NCBI RefSeq assembly: GCF_000003605.2
Contig: NW_003129382.1
Span: 11,813-25,819, forward strand
Direction: 5' to 3'
DNA: 14,007 nt
From: Saccoglossus kowalevskii
Lineage: Eukaryota; Hemichordata; Enteropneusta; Harrimaniidae
In this document: positions 1-9,220 of the stretch, piece after piece
Numbering within the stretch: the first letter of the stretch is position 1
Layout: each line of letters starts with the position of its first letter
Translations under genes and position numbers: made by a program
The notes under the pieces: model-generated
Told to the model about the DNA's origin: nothing
The model's database searches: none
The model's input: only the letters and a program-made list of their open reading frames with translations

Positions 1-105
1 TAACCGAGTCGTGACCTTGATGTGGTTCGGTAAAAGTCTTGTGATTGGGCTGTGGTGTAACAATACTATTGGCAAAAAAAAATCTCCAATATTTAAAACA
101 AGTAA

Positions 106-660
106 GGGTGTGATACGAGTCCAATGCTTTTTAATCTTTAGGTGAATAACTTGAATGATACATTAACAGATTAAATAAACCAGATAACATTAAATAATTA
201 TAAAATTAACTCCTTATCGTATGCAGATGACCTAGAATTGATTTCAATTGGGTGTCTAAACTGCACTGAATAAATATCTGAGTACTGTCGCAAATGGAAA
301 TTCCAACTAAATTTTAATCATAATAAAACCAAAGTCATGACTTTCAAAACAGGAACCATGGGAAGAAGAGAGTTATTTCAACTCCAAGAACAAAACATAA
401 GTTGTGTCAATCTATGCAATGTTGAAAAAAATGCCAAGAGACTTGACTGTAGCAAGTTTTATCTATTTTGTTATTCTCGAGGGCGAACATCCAGGTATTC
501 TCACTGCCTGGCAACCATCAGAATGTAAACAAAGACCAAAAACTCTCAGAAAAATGTACTTTGGGATAGTTGAGACTTTCCTGAACAGTGTAACGGTGAC
601 TTACCAGACAATAATATTACAAAACTACTTTGAAACAGGATAGCTAAACAAATGTACAGC
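106..660 (+). pseudogene. Decayed LINE (non-LTR retrotransposon) reverse transcriptase fragment
   Basis: One reading frame from 106 reads GCDTSPMLFNL, then VNNLNDTLTD, then SYADDLELIS (catalytic YADD at 220-231), then ISEYCRKWKFQLNFN and KTKVMTFKTG up to about 366. This order is the palm of a LINE reverse transcriptase: the G-x-x-x-SPxLFNL-x-x-NDL block, the YADDL catalytic box and the CxKWKLxxNxxKTKVM block. Stop codons interrupt it at 139, 172 and 271, and after ~400 the frame shifts (SIYAMLKKMPRDLTV in the frame of 404), so the copy is dead. The 5' part of the element is missing or lies outside the window, and the 3' limit given is approximate. It sits in the intron upstream of the PIGV exon at 812, in the same orientation as PIGV. 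The clade (CR1, L2, RTE or Jockey type) was not resolved. The rest of 660-811 shows nothing beyond the intron's 3' end. Confidence 0.85.
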
Positions 661-811
661 AACACTGTTCTGAAAATAAATTTTGTTCAAAACTATAAGA
701 ATGAAACAAATAATTATCACAGTTGCTCTGCCATTTTCCCTTTCAGAGTTTTGAGTGGTCAACCCCTGAAAAGTTTATGATTTAAATGATATTGATTTTA
801 ATTGTTTTCAG

Positions 812-3423
812 ATTGTGTCAAACAACCTTATACCCGATCATGAAGCAGATGCATTCAATCCAGAATGGAAAATAAATGGAGTTGGAGACCAAGTTGTTTA
901 CACTCTACTAGGTGGCTTTACACACTGGGATTCTGCACATTTCTTGTATATTGCAGAATATGGTTACACAAAAGAAGAACATTTTGCATTTTTCCCTCTT
1001 TATCCATTTTTATTGTCATTCACAAAAGAACAAGCGACTTCACAACAACTATTGATGTTTATGAGTGAACATAGTGTGATTTTAATCTGTGGTATAGCAT
1101 GCAATTTAACATTTTTTGCTATTACCGCATTGGTACTCTATCGCCTCAGTGTCATTGTCCTGCGTAATGAGAAAACAGCCTATCAGGCGGCTCTGTTATT
1201 CAGCATAAACCCAGCGGCAATATTTATGACAGCTGCATACACTGAGTCACTATTTGCAATGCTTGGCTTTCTTGCAATGTTATTGCTGGAAAAGAAATAT
1301 ATCTTTTCTTCATCTGTAATGTTTGCTGTCGCCACGGCAACCAGATCCAATGGTGTTGTTGCTTGTGGATTTTTTTTGTATCTGTTTGCTAGAAGAATTA
1401 TTTGGGAATTGTTCTGCCTACACAGATGTTTCAACTTTAAAGCTATGGTGCAATCATTCACGAAGACACTAGTGTATTTACTACTTACTATTGTAACGCT
1501 CATATCAGTGTTTTGTCCTTTTATTATATTTCAGTATTACGCTTATGTTAAATTTTGCACTGATGAAAAACTGTTCAGTTATTTTGAAATTGAACATCCG
1601 TGGAGAAATAGTCCTGATGTTTTTGATGATGCTGATGTCACTGAAATTGAGGATTTTTCTCCTCCACTACAAAATGTTCATGAGCAGCCATCGTGGTGCA
1701 ATAATAGTCCTCCAATAGTTTACTCACACATACAAGAAAAATACTGGAATAATGGATTGTTCAAATATTATGAATGGAAACAAATTCCGAACTTTATGTT
1801 AGCTACACCAATGGTTGTGTTCTGTAGCTGGGCTGTTTGGGATTATTGTAGAGTGAGATGGAACTATATAAAATATCTTGGATTGAAACCCAAAAAATAT
1901 AAAGAAGATGATGATGATAAAATTCATATTGGTTACTATGGTGATGGAGTATTTGTTTATCTTTGTCACATGATTGTATTGGTTGTTTTCGGTGTGCTGT
2001 TCATGAATGTGCAGGTAAGTTGACAGTTTTATAACAGTGAAAACAGAATGTTTGTTTTGGCGTATTTTACCATTGTTTCCTCTGGATATATAGGATACGT
2101 GTATACCTCAGAACTTTACTATACATGTTAAAAAAAAAGAGATAATTGCTACCTTCACACGACAGCATTTTATCGGAGCCTAACGGCTCGAGCCAGCAAA
2201 AATGGTCATGTAAACGCGTTCGGCTTGAGTCGGCTCGAGCCAAGTTCGGCTCCACTAAACCCTCGGGGTTGAACTCCAATAGGGTTGAGTCCCGACATGG
2301 CTCCAATCGTGTAAATGCATCGAGCCCAACTATCGGAGCCGAAATCACGCCCTCAATCGTCTTCTTCAAGTAACCTCTCATTTCAATTATGGCGGAGTCG
2401 ACATCTTTTGTAATTTCACTCAACTTCCGGCTTGGCAAAGAGGTACGCGTCTTAATATATAGTAACGAATTATTGCAATAGATTGATAGTACAACGGGAA
2501 ACAAAAAATGGCGTACGAAATTATGCGACAAAAACTTGAAAGAATGACTGAACGGAAACTTTCGTTCGGCTCCCGATCGTATGAACGCATTGGAGATAAT
2601 CTCCTGTTAATCCATGGGAGGAGCAGTAGTTCGGCTCTGATAGAATGCTGCCGTGTGAACATAGCTATAGTGTCTATGGAAACTGCTGCTCTGTGCATTA
2701 TATTTTACTGTTTGTTTTTGCTTTAAATTGACATTGAACCAAAAAAGTTCACATACTTATGACTAAAACTAAAATGAATAATTGTAGACAGATTTTGACA
2801 CAAAATATCAATACTGCTAAATGCACTAAAATATGCGCACGTTAAAAACTCATGAGTAGCATTCTACTGTAAGTAAATAAGTAAAAATTTTGCTCCTTGA
2901 CCCGATAAAAATGATATGGTCTTTTTTGTTAGTATTCAATACAACAAAATGAAGGTTCAGTGTTTAAATAAAGATTTTGAATACATGCACAAAACATTCT
3001 GAGAAACAGAAAACATTTCTTTATTTTACCATGTGACAACACATATTTTATGAGGCACAAGTTTCAAATTAAGATGCGAGACAATAAAAAGCAAAACCTT
3101 CTTTTGTGTCTTTATAAAAAGTCAATAAATTTGTCTTATTGCAGGTTATAACGAGATTCATTTCCTCAAGCTGTCCTTTATTTTATTGGTTTGCTGCTGC
3201 CATGACAACACCATCTACTACCAACTCTTCTGAAGAAAACAATACTAGTGACAATTCGAGTTCTCGTGATAACATCATAGATAGTGCCACAGACAATGTA
3301 CTAACCAGGCAGATACTAAGCATCAAAAGTCAAGATTTAAAAACAAAAATTATTCTGGGTTTCTTTCTCGCTTACAATCTTCTTGGGATTATATTACATT
3401 GTAACTTTCTTCCTTGGACGTGA
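812..3423 (+). CDS. PIGV: GPI mannosyltransferase 2 (PIG-V), 3' two exons, 5' end missing
   Basis: PIG-V is a multi-pass ER enzyme (GT76, GT-C fold) that uses dolichol-phosphate-mannose to add the second mannose (alpha-1,6) to the GPI precursor. Coding exons are 812-2014 (401 codons) and 3145-3423 (92 codons plus TGA), giving 493 residues here. The exon opens after a tttcag acceptor at 809-811. It starts with a residue run matching position ~30 of vertebrate PIG-V (NNLIPDHEADAF), so about 30 N-terminal residues lie in an exon upstream of the window; no candidate for it is visible in 1-811. Family marks: HWDSAHFLYIAEYGY, whose Asp (codon 929-931) is the likely luminal catalytic acid, then FAFFPLYPF, TRSNGVV, FQYYAYVKFC, PSWC, IQEKYWNNGLFKYYEWKQIPN and the C-terminal LHCNFLPWT. 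Several hydrophobic segments fit the membrane topology. The loop between FQYYAYVKFC and PSWC is acidic and appears longer than in vertebrates. No frameshifts or stops were seen, so the gene looks functional. Confidence 0.96.
2015..3144 (+). other. PIGV last intron, phase 0
   Basis: The donor CAG|GTAAGT lies at 2012-2020 and the acceptor ttgcag ends at 3144. Splicing joins Met-Asn-Val-Gln to Val-Ile-Thr-Arg-Phe, exactly as the uninterrupted vertebrate protein reads (MHVQVLTRF). The intron is 1130 bp, and nearly half of it is an inverted-repeat element (2154-2659). The remaining part, 2660-3144, is plain A+T-rich sequence with no recognisable feature. Confidence 0.95.
2154..2659. mobile_element. 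Non-autonomous DNA transposon with terminal inverted repeats and GAGCC-rich subterminal repeats
   Basis: The left end (2154-2180) and the reverse complement of the right end (2633-2659) match at most positions. Both contain ttcacacg, then cagcatt, tatc and gagcc, with about 3 mismatches over 25 bp. Inside the left half the hexamers CGGCTC and GAGCC recur many times, and a motif close to TCGTGTAAACGC recurs three or four times, which is typical of subterminal transposase-binding repeats. Possible TA dinucleotides flank both ends, but no longer target duplication is clear, so the superfamily is unassigned. Two short reading frames begin ATGGCG (from 2390 and 2508) but are too short and unsupported to call genes. 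The element is confined to the PIGV intron. Confidence 0.75.
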
Positions 3424-3548
3424 AAGACATGCTGGTTTAATCTTGCAAGAGAAACATTTTCTAGAATTCCATGTCAGAGTGAAGAGGATCATGAAATTTC
3501 ATGGTACTGACAATTTAACGAGTTTTTGTTGGCTGATTCTATATGCCT

Positions 3549-3554
3549 AATAAA
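3549..3554 (+). terminator. Candidate PIGV poly(A) signal (proximal)
   Basis: AATAAA lies 126 nt after the PIGV stop and is followed by a T/G-rich stretch (ttgtatttgctctgttc), which suits a cleavage element. Other AATAAA hexamers occur at 3680-3685 and 4493-4498, so the 3' end could be alternative or distal. Transcript data would be needed to choose among them. Confidence 0.45.
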
Positions 3555-3793
3555 ATTGTATTTGCTCTGTTCAAGTTAGTGACAAATGATACAAGCATAA
3601 GTGACAGAGGTGTGTCCATGGTCAAAAGTTGTACAGTAATTATCTTGTCTGCAAATATTCAGTTGCTTCTAGTAAAGCAAATAAAAATAGCCTTGATTCA
3701 GCGTTTTTCTGTCAAAAGATGTCAAGGTTCAAGTACAGTGACAAACAAAAATATCTTAATTTAGCTGAAGTGTTGACTATTTCCCTGTGAGAA

Positions 3794-3972
3794 TACTGTA
3801 AAACATGTCTTTTTCGCAAATTTACCGAGAGAACTGATTCGTTATTTCAAGATGTGGCTAATGACTTTATTATCAATTCAACAATGACAAGAGAGATTCG
3901 CTAAATCAATATTTCGCTATTACGTCATTTTACCACAATTCGCATGCCGCTTTTTCAACATGTTTTACAGTA
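3794..3972. mobile_element. 179 bp foldback MITE with perfect 15 bp inverted ends
   Basis: The left end tactgtaaaacatgt (3794-3808) is the exact reverse complement of the right end at 3958-3972. If the outer TA is read as the target duplication, the ends become CTGTAAAACATGT, consistent with a TA-targeting (Tc1/mariner-like) MITE; this is inference. A further copy of the right-end sequence (gttttacagtatact, also at 3962-3976) recurs in direct orientation at 4052-4066. The element may therefore be a longer unit with two right ends, or a nested pair. It has no coding capacity. It lies in the PIGV 3' flank, and would be inside the 3' UTR if the distal poly(A) signal is used. Confidence 0.65.
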
Positions 3973-4066
3973 TACTTTCTGTTAAATTAGCTGCATCTTG
4001 AATTAGCGATTTTACAGATTGGCTAAAATAAAATGCTAGCTAAAAACACACGTTTTACAGTATACT

Positions 4067-4879
4067 GTTTGCAAAGATTCTGAACATCAGATGTGTGGTG
4101 CTTTTATTTGAATTCTTTATTATTCATAATACATGTATGCAATCAAAAAAATTAATAGTCTCTTGATTGATCAAAATTTCAAAGGTTGTTTTTATTTATT
4201 GCTCTGTAAATATAAAATAATCCCATTTTTGTATTTCATTATTTTGCTTTAAAATTTGAAAATGACTTGGTTGCTGAAACCATGCATTTATTTCTGAAAT
4301 TAAGTTCTGACTAGTTTCACAGAACTAAAATCTACAAGATGTAAAAAATATCCAAAATCTAAATTCTTGTGAAAGTAAAATTCAATCTGATTATTATCAA
4401 ATTGGCATAACCTTAAACAAAGTGATTGTATGCCACTTTGTATATCTATGAAAACAAATGGGTTTTTTTGCCATGATGTGTGGTGGCGCTATAATAAACA
4501 TTGAACTGTTGTAACCATTCCTTGATGAATATTCAGTTTATTTTATGTAAGTGTAAATTTGATATATAACTATTTGAGTGCCAGAAATTTTTCCTGCCGA
4601 AACTCTGTGCAAATATTGTAACATTTTGTAAAATTGTCACTGAATTTCATCATCATTTTTAGAACTTACAGTTTGAGATACTGAGATTTTTCAGTTTTTA
4701 ACAACACTTCATATGGAAAGGAGCAGACTACATAATCATTTTGTAGATTGTGCCAAAAGTTGCCACTGGCACTTCAAGGGTTAAAGAGGTGTAGATGTAT
4801 AGTTAGCTCATTGAAGTTAGTACATTTTACTCTTGATGGAAAGTTGGCAATAATCACAGATGTACATGGTTCAGTCCAA
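4067..4879. other. Intergenic stretch without recognisable gene
   Basis: A+T-rich DNA downstream of PIGV. No reading frame with family resemblance was seen on either strand. The only notable item is the AATAAA at 4493-4498 preceded by tggcgctat, a possible distal PIGV poly(A) signal. Confidence 0.6.
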
Positions 4880-4883
4880 TTAA

Positions 4884-5040
4884 AGCGGGAGGGTCGTCAC
4901 CTGCGCACGCGCAGGAATTGAGTCCCAAGCGACGATAACAACACACGCTAAAAACGCAAAGGGTCATAGAGAGACGCTTGTTTGTAAACAATGAAACGCT
5001 ATGGCCAACTGACGCATGTGCAGGAGACGACTCCCCCGCT
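4884..5040 (+). mobile_element. TTAA-flanked MITE, copy A (157 bp)
   Basis: The element is bounded by TTAA at 4880-4883 and 5041-5044, an exact 4 bp target duplication as made by piggyBac/Kolobok-type transposases. The left end agcgggagggtcgtc and the reverse complement of the right end agcgggggagtcgtc match at 13 of 15 positions, and the similarity runs on through a ctgcgca/ctgcaca block. A near-identical element lies at 11951-12108 in opposite orientation, which confirms it as a dispersed repeat. The reading frame that crosses it on the minus strand (4854-5108) is an accident of the repeat. The left end contains TGCGCACGCGCA, a full match to the vertebrate NRF1 consensus. Confidence 0.9.
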
Positions 5041-5268
5041 TTAAAAACTGGTGTAGTAGAGGCACTCGTAGTGAGAATTCTACAAAATTTGAATTGCACA
5101 AATTTCAATCTTAGGCACTACTCTGTGTCAAAACCTGGAAATTGCATCTGATGTGCACCAGCGTCTGAAATTAAAAAACAATCATAGCTTTTACCTACAT
5201 AAGGTACCAGTAGTGCATACGTATATCTACCTGCATTGTTTGATGCAGTATACATCGTATCACCCTTC

Positions 5269-5325
5269 AGTACAACCATGGAGGTACTAACGGAGTACTG
5301 TTAGTACCTCCATAGTACAACCATG
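5269..5325. repeat. Perfect 14 bp hairpin inside a 12 bp direct repeat
   Basis: ATGGAGGTACTAAC (5278-5291) and its exact reverse complement (5300-5313) flank an 8 nt loop. The 12-mer agtacaaccatg occurs at 5269-5280 and again at 5314-5325, bracketing the hairpin. A small inverted copy joined to a direct copy looks like a local template-switch event rather than a functional RNA. The stem is too short for a typical microRNA precursor. Confidence 0.7.
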
Positions 5326-5488
5326 TTCACGTGCAATAATAAGTTGTGAAAGGAACCCTTGATTACATATCTGATTCAACTGCTTCGCATCTTATTAAAT
5401 GTATACAGGACAATCATTTTTTATCAACTGAAGATGCATACATGTTTATGCCTTGCATCCGGTCACAAGTTAATTCTTATTCTCTATG

Positions 5489-5631
5489 CAGGGGCGGATC
5501 TTGCAAAATGTATTTGGGGGGGGGGGGTCCAAGCTTCGCTTAAAATTTACGGAGCATAAATCGTAGAGAAGCTATCCGTAATCCAGATGATATGAATGAT
5601 TGTTTGGGGGGGGGCTCTGGATCCGCCACTG
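5489..5631. mobile_element. hAT-type MITE, 143 bp, with 8 bp target duplication
   Basis: An exact 8 bp duplication TCTCTATG flanks the element (5481-5488 and 5632-5639). The termini are CAGGGGCGGATC on the left and, reverse-complemented, CAGTGGCGGATC on the right. The CAG start and 8 bp duplication are the signature of hAT elements. Inside, G runs of 12 (5516-5527) and 9 bases occur on the same strand. There is no coding capacity. It lies in the 3' flank of the sulfotransferase gene, just beyond its candidate poly(A) signal. Confidence 0.9.
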
Positions 5632-5658
5632 TCTCTATGCGCTGTGCACTCTGGATTT

Positions 5659-5664
5659 TTTATT
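5659..5664 (-). terminator. Candidate poly(A) signal of the sulfotransferase gene
   Basis: The plus-strand tttatt reads AATAAA on the minus strand, about 160 nt after the stop codon of the gene at 5826-7172. It is the clearest such signal I found downstream before the hAT MITE. Confidence 0.4.
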
Positions 5665-5825
5665 TTTCATTGAATCCTAGAAGTGTTAGTTCCGTATTTA
5701 GTCTTGAACTGTGCTCTAAAATTGTTTGCAGGCATTCGATTCATTGGCAAAGAAAATATTTCGTACTTTAAAACACTTTTAATGTTTGTCCAGTGGCTTA
5801 AGGGTGCCCAGGACAGGTACAGTAG

Positions 5826-7172
5826 CTAGGGAGTCCAGTATATGTGTTTGTATGACTCCTGCTTAAATCCTAGATTTGGTATGTAACCCGGTGGAAAATA
5901 ATCTAGAAATGTGTTATTTTCATCTAACAGTTCTTCCAATTCAAATACCGGGCGATACCCAGCGATTGCCATAAATTCTCGACATGGTGGTATTTCTTCT
6001 ATTCTTTGAATCGCGTCGGGTGATAGCGTTTGTTTCCATGACAACGCAGCTTTGGCCGAATCTCTTGATGTATCGAAAGGCCCCCCTGCATAGCTCTTTG
6101 TGTTTCTGTCAATCCATTTGGTGACGTTATCAGGCATGGGTAGATTTAGGAAGTCGTAGATATCAGATGCCATTTCGTGCGGGGATAGTGCAACGTCCTC
6201 GTACCGGACTGCTTTGTAACGATCCCGGAACACATCTGTCATCGACAATCCAACTATTAGATTCTCAAGAGCGACCTCACAATATTTAGACATGTTGCCG
6301 ACAAATTCGTCTGTGAGATCATCAGTGTCGTAATGTTCTTTCTGTACCACTCTCCGGTCCATCCACGAGGGCGCTTTTCCGCGGGGATCCCGAATCAAAT
6401 GAATCACGTGCACATTAAGTGTTGGGTCCCGCATCAGCGCCATCACATCGTTCAAATCGTACAGACGAATAGATTTAATGATAACATGTTTTCTTTGCTG
6501 GCACAAGTCCGTCAACATGTCGGTATTTATAATAGCACACCCGTTTACGTATGAACCATATTTATTTTTCCACTCCTCGGAACACAAATTCTTGGTCGTC
6601 AAGAGAGGAATTTCTCTGGTTCTTTTCCGCCAGTTACTTGTTTCTAAATCACTGGCATAACACTCCATCACATCATATGTAAAGTTGCACCTGAAAATGT
6701 TTTCAATCATTTGGATGTGTCTGGGGCGATATAAAGAGAAGGGTTCATCGAACTTACGCATGCACGTCACCAGTGTCCGCCCAGGCTCGTAAGAGTAAAA
6801 AAAATCTGAGTTGGAATTGAATAGTTCTGCCACGAACGACGAGCCTCCGCGAAATGATCCCATGAGAATAGCATGAACTTTTCTCTCGTGTTGTGGAAAC
6901 TCCGTTGCTAAGTTGCGTGCAACTAGAATTTCGGGTTGTTCCAAATCTTGCAATCTGGCCGTTTCTAGCATCTCCGCCTCATCCTGTGTAACTGTTATCA
7001 CCTCGTGTTCACTCGGAATTTCAACATCTACATAACCGCGACATAACTCCATCATTTCATCAATAGTCATTGGGATGTAAGAGACGCTGACATTTCTCTG
7101 ACATCGCCATCGACACATTATCAGAAAAATGAGTACAAGTACGGCATTTTTCAGAGATCTACGAAAACGCAT
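5826..7172 (-). CDS. Carbohydrate 6-O-sulfotransferase (Gal/GlcNAc/GalNAc family, CHST1/3/6-like)
   Basis: 448-residue single-exon protein. The family transfers sulfate from PAPS to C6 of galactose, GlcNAc or GalNAc in glycans in the Golgi lumen. The layout is that of a type II protein: a short basic N-terminus, a hydrophobic anchor at ~9-20, a stem, then the catalytic domain. The 5'-phosphosulfate loop is SFRGGSSFVAELF (106-118). The 3'-phosphate site is HLIRDPRGKAPSW (258-270), with Arg261 and Ser269 in the expected positions. Further family blocks are KYCEVALENL (297-306), YKAVRYEDVALSP (319-331) and SWKQTLSPDAIQRIEEI, followed by the IAGYRPV C-terminal block (378-409). Five Asn-X-Ser/Thr sites are present. 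The ATG is directly ahead of the membrane anchor, and intronless coding regions are usual in this family. A ~40-residue tail follows the last conserved block. It is tail-to-tail with PIGV. The acceptor sugar cannot be told from sequence. Confidence 0.95.
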   Translation of the reverse strand: MRFRRSLKNAVLVLIFLIMCRWRCQRNVSVSYIPMTIDEMMELCRGYVDVEIPSEHEVITVTQDEAEMLETARLQDLEQPEILVARNLATEFPQHERKVHAILMGSFRGGSSFVAELFNSNSDFFYSYEPGRTLVTCMRKFDEPFSLYRPRHIQMIENIFRCNFTYDVMECYASDLETSNWRKRTREIPLLTTKNLCSEEWKNKYGSYVNGCAIINTDMLTDLCQQRKHVIIKSIRLYDLNDVMALMRDPTLNVHVIHLIRDPRGKAPSWMDRRVVQKEHYDTDDLTDEFVGNMSKYCEVALENLIVGLSMTDVFRDRYKAVRYEDVALSPHEMASDIYDFLNLPMPDNVTKWIDRNTKSYAGGPFDTSRDSAKAALSWKQTLSPDAIQRIEEIPPCREFMAIAGYRPVFELEELLDENNTFLDYFPPGYIPNLGFKQESYKHIYWTP

Positions 7173-7383
7173 TGCAGTGATTGTTGTGTCGACATCTTTT
7201 TTTATTTAGTTTATTTCCGACCTCACTCAATTTGCATAGTTCGTGTCACAGCTGTCCAGTGGATTAACTTAGGGGCTTCTCATTTGAAAGCTGGGGTGCG
7301 CTCGAGGATTTTGTGAAAACAACAAATTCACGTCACGGTCGACTGTCCAATGTAGAATAGTTGGGGCAATTGTTTTAAAATAG

Positions 7384-7391
7384 TGACGTCA
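7384..7391. promoter_or_regulatory. Perfect palindromic CRE, TGACGTCA
   Basis: The full CREB/ATF site lies about 210 nt upstream of the sulfotransferase start codon, in the expected promoter zone of that minus-strand gene. The identity of the site is seen directly; its use is inferred. No clear TATA box was identified. Confidence 0.45.
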
Positions 7392-8790
7392 CGCTTGTGC
7401 GAAAAATAATTTAAGCCAAAATGAGTGTGGACCGCCAGTTTCTATGTAGATGAGCGGGTACGCTGACTTTCAACTATTAATTCATCAATGTGATTTATTT
7501 GTTTGTTCGATGTTCTTTTAAAGTCTGCGGTATGTTAAAAAATAGTTTTGATAATGAAGTTGAATCAAATTCGTATAGTTGCAATCTATCGCCATGTGTT
7601 GTCAGGTCTATGCTACACCCAGTAACAATGGAAGCACATCACACCAGGTGTCACCAACTGTTCGGCTACTTGCAATGTAAAAAGTGCAAAACGTATTTTA
7701 TTGCTTTCTAACATCACCACAGTGCCGTTTTATCGGCAGCCGTGACGCCATGTCCTATTTTAGTCGGCATCTGTGTAAAACGTTACCACGTGACGTGTTT
7801 GTCTAATAATTACGTCACAGATATTCAAATATCTAACATGCGGCAATATTTAATTTAATTTACGCGACGTTTCTGATTAAGAATTGATGAGCTGTTTCAC
7901 AAACATATTCTAATCATTATAACATACTGGGAAACTGTTCTATCATGTAGGTGTCAGTAAATATCTAAAACATATACCTCCATGCCCTTATAGATGTAAA
8001 TACACGCCGCCTAAAGACAGAAAGGCGTTCCTCTCAAACGGTAAAAATGCATGCCTGAGACTAGATCATGAAGTTGGGTGTCGGGTCACTGGCCTTTAAC
8101 CATGTTCAGTTGTTGTTTCCATGTATCGTTAATGATTTTCTCGTAGAACGCGTGGAACCCACTTCGAAGTTTTTTCGTTGACACATATGGGACTTCCTTG
8201 TAAACATGTTGGCATTTCATTGTTTGTGCTTTTATCTATGTTAGTAAATGTGCATGTGTCGACAGAACTTTGTGTCGGACATTTCGAATTTTTTCATTGG
8301 TCATTTTAAAGTGGGGGTTTGGATGCGCAAAATAATAGTGTTTTTTTTTTTGTTTTTTTTTACAGGTCACTGCAGTACAAAAACTAATCAACATGTTGTA
8401 TCCCCGGGTTCTAGGCTACATGTAAAATGTGATGTTCTGTTATCAACAATCTGTACCAGGACCACTATATTTAAGCTTATGCATTAAAAGTAATATGATG
8501 TTTACTTTAATGTCGACCCCATGCCGCTAGGTTGGAAACTCCCCTGTTTTGGATTATATGTAGTATCTATATATAATAAAAAAAAAAAAATTTTTTGTTC
8601 ACCGTGTCGAATCCTTACCTCAGTGTTATTGTGTCGTATATTTGTATAGTACGTTTCACGTTAACCTGGTGTACAGTCACAATGATTCCGGGCACAACGC
8701 GATGAATTAAGCGTAGAATATGATAATTAAGAGCGCACAGATTTATAGAAGAGTGGTTATAGCGACATACAGCTGTTACCCGTATAGGTC
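7392..8790. other. Intergenic DNA with scattered E-box and CRE-like sites, no credible gene
   Basis: Short open frames here (7490-7711 and 8248-8487 on +) show no family resemblance. CACGTG at 7787-7792 overlaps TGACGT (7791-7796), and TTACGTCA lies at 7810-7817, forming a small bZIP/bHLH-type cluster. There is a long T tract at 8339-8360 ending in tacag, and an A-then-T tract at ~8577-8596. Nothing else was recognised. Confidence 0.5.
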
Positions 8791-9220
8791 ATGCCTCTGT
8801 GTAAAGCAGAGCACCACGTTGCACATTTAGTGTGTCGTATCGACAGTGTTCAATTGTACCGTTGCCGAATATTTAACACTTATGGCTTTAGCACTTCTCT
8901 ACGTGTATATCAAGTGTGCGAAGTTCTAGTCACAATACCAGAGAATGTTTACCCGTCGGAAGCGATAATAGGCAAATTAACTCTAAGGTGAGTAACGAGG
9001 TAGTATCGTCAATATAGTACGGGGAACCAATCACATCCATACTCGTCATGCGGTGTGGTAATTATATATTGTTTCTATCGTATTTTATATTTGCAGTTCC
9101 GTTCAGAATTTGAGCGACGTGGCTCCGCACATTGTTCTTTATTATAGAACATTTATTATAGATAAATATATTTTGGCGTCTCCATGTGATACACATCATG
9201 AACAGATTAATAGTGAATAA
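8791..9220 (+). other. Possible small two-exon ORF or 5' leader exons, unidentified
   Basis: An ATG at 8791 opens 65 codons that run to a strong donor AAG|GTGAGT at 8985-8993. A strong acceptor (T-rich tract then ttgcag, ending 9096) follows 109 nt later. Removing 8988-9096 keeps the frame open for about 41 more codons to a TAA at 9218-9220, giving roughly 107 residues. The start context (gtcATGc) is weak. The product has no recognisable signal peptide or membrane segment. A run VTIPENVYPSEAIIGKLTL faintly recalls the start of a cadherin repeat, but I do not claim that. Alternatively these are non-coding leader exons of the downstream methyltransferase gene, or chance. Confidence 0.2.

Noticed and set aside
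1183-1503. 106-codon minus-strand frame opposite PIGV
   Set aside because: Shadow of the well-supported PIGV exon.
2067-2726. Several frames on both strands within the PIGV intron
   Set aside because: They lie in or across the inverted-repeat element and overlap one another in different frames; none resembles a known protein.
4854-5108. 84-codon minus-strand frame with cysteines
   Set aside because: It runs through the TTAA MITE copy A, which explains it entirely.
2395-7200. Shared 13-mer gtcgacatctttt near 2396 and 7189, both followed by cactcaa
   Set aside because: A 13 bp match is expected by chance a few times in 14 kb on both strands, and the surroundings do not align well.
7490-7711. 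73-codon frame with CxxC-like cysteines (QCKKCKTYF)
   Set aside because: A single CxxC with no second metal-binding pair, no family match and no supporting signals.
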